Position numbers and translations under genes: made by a program. 5,350 bases of DNA from contig CALMAR010000488.1 in assembly GCA_937859855.1 (NCBI GenBank), forward strand, positions 1 to 5,350, in the 5' to 3' direction. The notes beneath the pieces were generated by a model, which worked only from the letters and a program-made list of their open reading frames with translations, ran no database searches and was not told the origin of the DNA. Below are positions 1 to 4,315 of the stretch, piece by piece; positions within the stretch are counted from its first letter, which is position 1, and each line of letters starts with the position of its first letter. The DNA comes from an uncultured Kineosporia sp. Lineage in GTDB: Bacteria > Actinomycetota > Actinomycetes > Actinomycetales > Kineosporiaceae.

Positions 1-44
1 CCGTATCGGCCGGGAGCGGCAGAGCCGGTGAATCCCGCCGATCA
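1..44. other. Window edge, nothing assignable
   Basis: Apart from the last three bases, which are the stop codon of the 2H phosphoesterase gene on the minus strand, this stretch is too short to assign. I see no convincing hairpin, tRNA arm or start codon with a ribosome binding site in it. It is either intergenic or the edge of a gene outside the window. Confidence 0.4.
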
Positions 45-710
45 GGTGAGGACGGCGCGGCGGCGCCGCCCGGCCGGCACCGCGATCGCCGAACTCCAGT
101 GCCAGGTTCGGTTACTGCGGCGCAGCGCGATCACCGCGAACGAGTTCAGGGTCAGGGTCAGCGCCGGGTGCGGGACGGCGTCCAGCAACCGCCGGATCGG
201 TGCGGAGTCCATGCCCTGGTTGGCGTAGGCCAGGCTGATGTGCGGATCGAACTGACCGGCCTGGCCCGGGAGCAGGTACAGATCCCGCAGGTCCAGGGCG
301 TCGGCCGCGGCCTGCTGCACCGCCGCCCGGACCTGGGCCAGCTCATTGATCGGGCTCAGTGGCAGATCCACCCCGCCGTCGCGGGCCAGCGGCGGCTCGA
401 CCGTCACGATCGGTGCGGCCAGCCCGGACAGCCGATCGGTCATCGCTTCGGCCAGCCTGACCGCGGCATTGGCCGGCAGGTCGTCGAGGAAGGCCAGGCC
501 CTGCATGGTGGAGTGCAGCCAGGGCTGCTCCACCGCGGCGAACCGGCCGGTCGCCCGCAGCGGCTGCTGGTAGGCGCTGACCAGATCGAACAGGTCCGGC
601 TGCCCGGGGTAGATCGCATAGCAGGCCAGCAGCGCGCGCCCGGCGTCCAGTTCTGGCATCGGGGTCCAGTGGTTGATCAGATCCGGGGTGTCCTGGCGCA
701 GCGGCGGCAT
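42..710 (-). CDS. 2'-5' RNA ligase-like 2H phosphoesterase family protein
   Basis: This is a 222-aa cytosolic protein of the 2H phosphoesterase superfamily. Relatives hydrolyse or form 2'-5' or 2',3'-cyclic phosphate bonds in RNA ends or nucleotides; the substrate here cannot be read from sequence. The two signature tetrads are present: HSTM at residues 66-69 and HISL at 157-160, about 90 residues apart as expected for the two lobes of the fold. The helix between them (about 121-147) and the strand-rich ends also fit. No signal peptide or membrane segment is visible, and the tail GRRRR (214-218) is basic. I chose the ATG at 710-708 because AGGAG at 716-720 lies 5 nt upstream. An in-frame ATG at 767 would add 19 low-complexity residues with a poorer ribosome binding site. 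The gene stands alone: the next same-strand gene upstream is 258 bp away, with a hairpin between. Family is confident, specific function is not. Confidence 0.88.
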   Translation of the reverse strand: MPPLRQDTPDLINHWTPMPELDAGRALLACYAIYPGQPDLFDLVSAYQQPLRATGRFAAVEQPWLHSTMQGLAFLDDLPANAAVRLAEAMTDRLSGLAAPIVTVEPPLARDGGVDLPLSPINELAQVRAAVQQAAADALDLRDLYLLPGQAGQFDPHISLAYANQGMDSAPIRRLLDAVPHPALTLTLNSFAVIALRRSNRTWHWSSAIAVPAGRRRRAVLT

Positions 711-720
711 CTGAGCTCCT
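711..720 (-). promoter_or_regulatory. Ribosome binding site that decides the 2H gene start
   Basis: Read on the minus strand, AGGAG (716-720) followed by CTCAG precedes the ATG at 710. This near-consensus Shine-Dalgarno at 5-nt spacing favours the 222-aa protein over the 241-aa version starting at 767. Confidence 0.75.
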
Positions 721-740
721 GAGCCGGCCGTGGATACCGG

Positions 741-769
741 CGATGACAAGGCGGGCAGTGATGTCATCG
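741..769. repeat. Inverted repeat upstream of the 2H phosphoesterase gene
   Basis: CGATGACA at 741-748 and TGTCATCG at 762-769 are perfect 8-bp inverted arms separated by 13 bp. An outer CCGG pair (737-740 with 772-775) extends the structure across a 2-nt bulge. It begins about 30 bp upstream of the chosen start, so it could be an operator or a leader hairpin. I found no convincing -35/-10 pair in this 258-bp intergenic region. Confidence 0.5.
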
Positions 770-880
770 CGCCGGCCGTCCCATTCCTTGAGCTGCATCA
801 GGGCGGGATCAGTCGATCGTCGGCAGGCGTAGCGGGGGCCAATTGCGGCTGGAGCTGGAGTGAACAACACGCTGACATTA

Positions 881-944
881 CGCGAGTGCGGCACCCATGG
901 TTCAGATCCGGCTGGAAATGAACCCTTTGGGCGCCGCACTCGCG
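881..944 (-). terminator. Long multi-part hairpin, probable terminator of yceI-1
   Basis: The outer arms CGCGAGTGCGGC (881-892) and GCCGCACTCGCG (933-944) are perfect 12-bp complements. After one mismatch, CCCA (894-897) pairs with TGGG (928-931). Further in, GGTTCA (899-904) pairs with TGAACC (919-924), and TCC/GGA (907-909 with 914-916) closes a 4-nt loop. Nearly the whole 64 bp therefore folds into one rod. It starts 24 bp past the stop of the upstream minus-strand gene, the right place for a terminator. The minus-strand sequence after it (TAATGT) is only mildly T-rich, so it would be a U-poor hairpin terminator of the kind common in actinobacteria. A protein-binding cruciform or small mobile repeat is the alternative. 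Confidence 0.55.
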
Positions 945-968
945 GGTGCAGCGGGAGAAGGCTCAGGC

Positions 969-1517
969 TCAGGACTTCTTGCTGGCCTCGATGTCGAGCA
1001 CCAGCTTGACCTTGTCCGAGATCAGGAAGCCACCGGTCTCCAGGGCGGCGTTATAGGTCAGGTCCCAGTCGGAGCGGTTGATCGTGGCGGTGCCCTCGAA
1101 ACCGGCCTTGGTGGCACCGAACGGGTCGGTGGCCATGCCGCCGAACTCCCAGCGGATCTCGACCGGCCGGGAGTTGCCCTTGATGCTCAGGTCGCCGGTC
1201 ATCACCAGGTCGTCGCCGTCCAGCTTGGCCGAGGTGCTGCGGAAGGTGATCTTGGGGTACTGGTTGGCGTCCCAGAAGTCGGGGCTCTGCAGGTGGCCGT
1301 CACGCTGGCTCTGACCGGTGTTCACGCTGGTCGCCTCGATGTCCACCCAGGCGGTGGACTTCTCCGGGCTGGCCGCGTCCAGGGTGGCGCCTCCGCTGAA
1401 CGAGTCGAAGTGCCCGCGGGTGGTGGACACCATCGCGTGCTTGACCGTGAATCCGATCGTGCTGTGGGCCGGGTCGATGTCGTAATCGCCGGTCAGCTCG
1501 GCGGGAAAGGTGCTCAT
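969..1517 (-). CDS. YceI family protein (lipocalin-like, isoprenoid-lipid binding fold)
   Basis: This 182-aa protein has the full YceI domain: an extended 8-stranded antiparallel barrel known in this family to hold long isoprenoid-type lipids such as polyprenyl or quinone chains. Visible hallmarks in order are YDIDPAHSTIGFTVKH (residues 12-27), the RGHF turn (34-37), the VNTGQSQRDGHLQSPDFWDA core (65-84), YPKITFRS (87-94), GDLSIKG (108-114), and the closing GGFLISDKVKLVLDIEA (162-178). There is no signal peptide, unlike the periplasmic E. coli form, so it is cytosolic; actinobacterial members are often this way. GAGGAG at 1524-1529 with 6-nt spacing supports the ATG at 1517. The gene is divergent from the DUF445 gene and carries a candidate stress-type promoter (see 1570-1596) and a hairpin after its stop. 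Ligand and role are unknown. Confidence 0.95.
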   Translation of the reverse strand: MSTFPAELTGDYDIDPAHSTIGFTVKHAMVSTTRGHFDSFSGGATLDAASPEKSTAWVDIEATSVNTGQSQRDGHLQSPDFWDANQYPKITFRSTSAKLDGDDLVMTGDLSIKGNSRPVEIRWEFGGMATDPFGATKAGFEGTATINRSDWDLTYNAALETGGFLISDKVKLVLDIEASKKS

Positions 1518-1554
1518 AGATGTCTCCTCGGTGTCGGTGGCAGCGGATCCAGTT

Positions 1555-1611
1555 GTTCAATGCTCAAGCAACTGGGCCCGGCGCGGCTCTTATTCCCGTT
1601 GAACGCTCAAT
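1555..1611. repeat. Pair of 13-bp direct repeats in the yceI-1/DUF445 divergent region
   Basis: GTTCAATGCTCAA (1555-1567) and GTTGAACGCTCAA (1598-1610) match at 11 of 13 positions and start 43 bp apart, about four helical turns. The second copy contains TTGA-N4-TCAA, a near-palindrome. The first overlaps the predicted yceI-1 start of transcription and the second lies just upstream of its -35 box. Flanking CAGTTG (1550-1555) and CAACTG (1569-1574) also form inverted arms around the first copy. The arrangement suggests a regulator binding pair, but no known operator is recognised. Confidence 0.4.
1570..1596 (-). promoter_or_regulatory. Candidate SigR/SigH-type (ECF) promoter for yceI-1
   Basis: On the minus strand, GGAAT (1596-1592, preceded by G) is followed after 19 bp by GTT (1572-1570, followed by G). 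Actinobacterial SigR/SigH thiol-oxidative and heat stress promoters have the form GGAAT-N18-GTT, so the boxes match and the spacing is one base long. Initiation about 8 bp later would leave a leader of roughly 45 nt before the yceI-1 start, including its ribosome binding site. Short boxes like these also arise by chance, so this is a candidate only. Confidence 0.4.
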
Positions 1612-1705
1612 CTTTCGAGTTCACGAACAAATCTTGCCAGCCGAATCCCGGCCTGCAGGACTCCCGGCACTGCGCCGCGCCCGATCGGTGGGCAGGATTG
1701 ATCGC

Positions 1706-3040
1706 ATGGTCACCACCTCCGCCGCAGCGGACCCGGTCCCCGGTTCCCTCCTGGGACCGTCACCGGCTGAGCCACGTTCGGCCGCAGAGGTCCGCCAGGC
1801 CGCTATCGCGGCCGCCGACGAACGCCGCCGGATCGCCCTGCGGCGGATGAAGGTGCTGGCCACCAGCCTCTTCGTGCTGGCCGCCGTGATCTACGGGGTC
1901 ACCCTGAACCAGGACGGTGGGCTCGGCTTCGTCAACGCTGGGGCCGAAGCGGCCATGGTCGGCGCGCTGGCCGACTGGTTCGCGGTCACCGCGCTGTTCC
2001 GCCATCCGCTCGGGCTGCCGATCCCGCACACCGCGTTGATCCCGACTCGCAAGGACCAGCTGGGCGAGAGCCTCGAGGATTTCGTGGCCAGCAACTTCCT
2101 GTCCGAGGACATCGTCCGGGAGCGGATCGGGCGGGCCGAGGTGACCCGGCGGCTGGGCCAGTGGCTGAGCGACCCGGAGCATGCCCGCCGGATCTCGCAG
2201 GAGGCCTCGGCCGCCGGGCGCGGCCTGCTCACCGTCCTGAACGACGACGACGTGGCCAGCCTGCTGGAACAGGTGCTGGTGAACCGGATCTCCGCGGTGG
2301 AGCTGAGCCCGGTGGCCGGAAAGCTGCTGGACGGCGTGCTCGATGACGGCGCCCACCATCACCTGCTCGACCTGATCCTCGACGAGGCGCTGACCTGGCT
2401 GGAGGCCAACCGGGAAGCGGTGATGACCCTGGTCACCGACCAGGCGCCGGGCTGGTCGCCGCAGTGGCTGGACAACCGGGTGGCCCGGCGGATCTACAAC
2501 GAGATCGTGCGCTGGGTGCAGGAGATCCGGATGGATCCCGGTCACCAGGCCCGGCGCGCGCTGGACGACCTGCTCCGCCGGTTCGCCCAGGACCTGCAGC
2601 ACGACGAGCAGACGCAGGCCCGGATGGAGACGCTGAAACAGCGCCTGATGAACCATCCGGAGATGCGCCGGGCCACGGTGGCGGTCTGGTCGACCGCCCG
2701 GCGGCTGCTGATCGAGGCGCTGGAGGACGAGAACGGCGAGCTCCGGGCCCGGATCTCCTCCGCCCTGCTCGACCTGGGGCGGCATCTGTCCACCGACCCC
2801 TCGATCCAGCAGCGGCTCGACGGCTACGTCGCCGATCTGGCCGGCTATGTGGTGCGCAACTACGCCGGTGAGGTGGCCACGGTGATCTCGGAGACGGTGA
2901 AACGGTGGGACGCCGCCGACGCCTCCCGGCGGATCGAGCTGCTCGCCGGGAGGGACCTGCAGTTCATCCGGATCAACGGCACCGTGGTGGGAGCGCTGGC
3001 CGGCCTGGCCATTCACACCGTGTCGGTGGTGCTGAGCTGA
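1706..3040 (+). CDS. DUF445 family membrane protein
   Basis: This 444-aa protein covers the whole DUF445 domain, whose biochemical role is unknown. A disordered N-terminus (1-40) leads to a membrane helix at about 49-67. The diagnostic block follows, with EAAMVGALADWFAVTALFRH (81-100), then PLGLPIPHTALIP (101-113) and a conserved FVASNFL (126-132). A long helical, charged region (about 135-400) probably lies outside the membrane. The C-terminus has the second hallmark: KRWDAADASRRIELLAGRDL, then QFIRINGTVVGALAGL (419-434), and a final membrane helix ending at residue 444. Both ends are therefore in the membrane with a helical body between. I chose the ATG at 1706 because AGGA (1694-1697) lies 8 nt upstream. 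An in-frame ATG at 1520 would run through the promoter region and the divergent gene's ribosome binding site and add 62 unrelated residues. The gene converges on yceI-2 with a 2-bp gap. Confidence 0.93.
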   Translation: MVTTSAAADPVPGSLLGPSPAEPRSAAEVRQAAIAAADERRRIALRRMKVLATSLFVLAAVIYGVTLNQDGGLGFVNAGAEAAMVGALADWFAVTALFRHPLGLPIPHTALIPTRKDQLGESLEDFVASNFLSEDIVRERIGRAEVTRRLGQWLSDPEHARRISQEASAAGRGLLTVLNDDDVASLLEQVLVNRISAVELSPVAGKLLDGVLDDGAHHHLLDLILDEALTWLEANREAVMTLVTDQAPGWSPQWLDNRVARRIYNEIVRWVQEIRMDPGHQARRALDDLLRRFAQDLQHDEQTQARMETLKQRLMNHPEMRRATVAVWSTARRLLIEALEDENGELRARISSALLDLGRHLSTDPSIQQRLDGYVADLAGYVVRNYAGEVATVISETVKRWDAADASRRIELLAGRDLQFIRINGTVVGALAGLAIHTVSVVLS

Positions 3041-3042
3041 GG

Positions 3043-3549
3043 TCAGGGCAGGAGCCGGGTGCTGATCCGGAGCGTGATCTGGTTGCGGATCAGGAATCCG
3101 GGTGCCTTGACGCCCAGTTCCCGCCGGGTGACCGAGGCTGTGCCGGTGAATCCGTCATCGCTGCGGCCGCCGCGCTGAACGTGCACCACCAACGGACATT
3201 CGGTCCGGCCGGCGCTGAGCACGCCCCGCAGCTGCCAGCCGTCCGCGACGGGGGCCACGTCATCGGCCTGGAACCGGATCATCGGATGAGCGGCCGCATC
3301 GAAGAACCGCTGGCCGCACAGGTCCCTGTCCCGGCGCGCATTTCCGGTGTCCAGCCCGCTCAGGTCCAGCTCGGCACTGACCGCTACCGGCTGCCCGGCG
3401 GCGTCCACGGTGATCCGGCCCGAGCGGACCGGCACCCGGCCGTGCACAGCTCCGTGCCAGGACCGGGCCTCGAACGAGGCTTCCGTCGCGGACAGATCGA
3501 TATCACGAATCTGGAGGCTGGACGCGGCATCTTGGTTCTGGACGGTCAT
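3043..3549 (-). CDS. Divergent YceI-like protein (second paralogue)
   Basis: This 168-aa protein shares the YceI pattern in its middle and end. LDTGNARRDRDLCGQRFFDA (66-85) and HPMIRFQ (88-94) align with the VNTGQSQRDGHLQSPDFWDA and YPKITFRS blocks of the neighbour at 969-1517. TASVTRRELG with GFLIRNQITLRI (151-162) matches its closing strands. The N-terminal HSxIxFxVxH signature is eroded to TEASFEARSWHGAVHG (22-37), so ligand specificity may differ. There is no signal peptide. A perfect GGAGGT (3555-3560) sits 5 nt before the ATG. Its start overlaps the stop of the upstream 212-aa gene as ATGA (3549-3546), so the two are almost certainly cotranscribed and translationally coupled. Its stop is 2 bp from the opposing DUF445 stop, leaving no room for a separate terminator. 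YceI membership is fairly sure; function is unknown. Confidence 0.85.
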   Translation of the reverse strand: MTVQNQDAASSLQIRDIDLSATEASFEARSWHGAVHGRVPVRSGRITVDAAGQPVAVSAELDLSGLDTGNARRDRDLCGQRFFDAAAHPMIRFQADDVAPVADGWQLRGVLSAGRTECPLVVHVQRGGRSDDGFTGTASVTRRELGVKAPGFLIRNQITLRISTRLLP

Positions 3550-4184
3550 CGCACACCTCCGGCGACGGACTCAGGGGTAGCCAGGACGTCGAGCGAGCCG
3601 GACTGATCGACGATCCGGCAGACTCGGACCCGGTCTGGTCCGGGCAGCAGCGCTGGATCCTCGTCCGGGCCGAGTTCGGTGGCCATCAGCCGGGTCACGG
3701 CCGCCTCAATGGTCTCCTCGGAGTCAGCGAAAACCGCTGTCAGCTGAGCATTCTGCGCTCCCAGGGCGTGCACGGCGGCGCACAACCCCGGCAGATCCCG
3801 TACCGCGGCCATGATCCGGCGACCGGCGATCTCCTGGGCCTGAACGTGAGCGGCCGTGCGCGGCCCGTCGAACCAGACCAGTTCCACCACCGCCGGCCGC
3901 TGCTCCCGCCCAGCCATCAACTGGGCTCCCTCGACCGTGAAAGTTGTTCCAGCGCAGAGCATGCCCCGGGTCCGGCCGGTGCCTTCGCAGTCGGCGGCCC
4001 GGGTGGCCGCATCCTGCGTCGCCCAGGCAGCGATCAGCGAACCGGACGAGGACCCGGCCTGGATGCCGGTCCAGCGGGCCAGTGGCTCACCCGGCAGCAA
4101 CGACACGATGTCGGCAGGCCAGCTACTGCTGAGCAGGAAGTGGGGCGGAACGATCCGTTCGAGCGGGTGGACGCTGAGATACAT
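3546..4184 (-). CDS. Conserved-looking protein of unknown function, possible ferredoxin-like (dimeric alpha/beta barrel) repeats
   Basis: I do not recognise a named family for this 212-aa protein. No signal peptide or membrane helix is visible. The C-terminal half (about 97-195) reads as strand VVELVWFD, long helix (111-138, with DLPGL at 130-134), strand AQLTAVFA, helix EETIEAAVTRLMA, strand VRVCRIVD. That order resembles ferredoxin-like dimeric alpha/beta-barrel proteins. The N-terminal half has a similar strand-helix piece (SLIAAWATQDAATRAAD, 49-65) and strand (TFTVEGAQL, 81-89), hinting at an internal duplication. The ATG at 4184 is preferred because GGGAG (4190-4194) lies 5 nt upstream. 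The longer in-frame start at 4349 would overlap the divergent regulator gene and its repeats. Its stop overlaps the yceI-2 start by 4 bp, so it is the first gene of a two-gene operon. The fold is inference; the gene itself is well supported. Confidence 0.8.
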   Translation of the reverse strand: MYLSVHPLERIVPPHFLLSSSWPADIVSLLPGEPLARWTGIQAGSSSGSLIAAWATQDAATRAADCEGTGRTRGMLCAGTTFTVEGAQLMAGREQRPAVVELVWFDGPRTAAHVQAQEIAGRRIMAAVRDLPGLCAAVHALGAQNAQLTAVFADSEETIEAAVTRLMATELGPDEDPALLPGPDRVRVCRIVDQSGSLDVLATPESVAGGVR

Positions 4185-4195
4185 CGGGACTCCCG
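4185..4195 (-). promoter_or_regulatory. Ribosome binding site inside a small hairpin, 212-aa gene
   Basis: On the minus strand CGGGAGTCCCG abuts the ATG at 4184. GGGAG is the Shine-Dalgarno, while CGGG and CCCG can pair around AGU, placing most of the site in a 4-bp stem. This could dampen initiation, though such a short stem is only marginally stable. Confidence 0.45.
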
Positions 4196-4265
4196 AGTGA
4201 CGTGAAGTGCGGGGTGAGGTGACGGACCCAATCTCACTCCGGAGACAGCGGCGGATCATGAGTGG

Positions 4266-4311
4266 CAGTACTGAGATCAGTACTGACATCTGTACTGAAC
4301 CGGAATACTGA
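4266..4311. repeat. Four phased TACTGA-core repeats in a divergent control region
   Basis: CAGTACTG (4266-4273), CAGTACTG (4278-4285), CTGTACTG (4290-4297) and GAATACTG (4303-4310) each continue with A, so the TACTGA cores start at 4269, 4281, 4293 and 4306, a 12-12-13 bp period. CAGTACTG is itself a perfect 8-bp palindrome, so the first two copies are symmetric sites and the last two are decayed. The array ends 4 bp before the regulator's GTG and starts about 80 bp upstream of the divergent 212-aa gene. It is more AT-rich than its surroundings. Clustered, phased palindromes between divergent genes most resemble a multi-site operator, possibly autoregulatory, but I recognise no known binding motif. 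A decayed 12-bp minisatellite is the alternative. Confidence 0.6.
4283..4309 (+). promoter_or_regulatory. Weak candidate promoter for a leaderless LAL regulator mRNA
   Basis: CTGACA (4283-4288) resembles the -35 consensus and AATACT (4304-4309) a weak -10, with a short 15-bp spacer. The -10 would occupy -12 to -7 if transcription began at the GTG at 4316, as in leaderless actinobacterial mRNAs; that would fit the lack of a good Shine-Dalgarno there. The boxes overlap repeats 2 and 4 of the array. Confidence 0.25.
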
Positions 4312-4315
4312 TCAG

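Noticed and set aside
99..722. A 207-codon plus-strand ORF opposite the 2H phosphoesterase gene
   Set aside because: It is Arg/Gly/Gln-rich shadow sequence. The minus strand carries both catalytic HxS/T motifs and a good Shine-Dalgarno.
343..939. A 198-codon minus-strand ORF overlapping the 2H gene and the long hairpin
   Set aside because: It is in another frame of the same strand, contains the hairpin and intergenic sequence, and becomes Arg/Gly-rich where it overlaps the real gene.
1619..1628. GTTC-AC-GAAC as a possible SOS (LexA) box upstream of the DUF445 gene
   Set aside because: The actinobacterial SOS box has CGAAC then GTTCG with a 4-bp gap; here the half-sites are in the opposite order and the gap is only 2 bp.
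897..1850. A long 317-codon plus-strand ORF opposite yceI-1
   Set aside because: It is low-complexity Gly/Val/Ala sequence antisense to a clear YceI gene and runs through the divergent promoter region; it is a GC-bias shadow.
1760..3016. A 418-codon minus-strand ORF opposite the DUF445 gene
   Set aside because: It is rich in Gly, Pro, Gln and His with no domain pattern, typical of the antisense of a GC-rich gene, while the plus strand has unmistakable DUF445 motifs.
4258..4311. A 17-codon ORF (MSGSTEISTDICTEPEY) ending 4 nt before the LAL regulator GTG, like a leader peptide
   Set aside because: All four Thr codons are ACT and the Ser codons AGT, unlike the GC-rich usage around it. The peptide is just the repeat array read in frame, and the nearest GGAG is about 13 nt from the ATG.
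4262..4315. An upstream in-frame GTG start for the LAL regulator, adding a VLxS-type repeat
   Set aside because: It would place the repeat array in coding sequence. Family members start close to the LVGRE motif, as the GTG at 4316 gives, and no good ribosome binding site precedes 4262.
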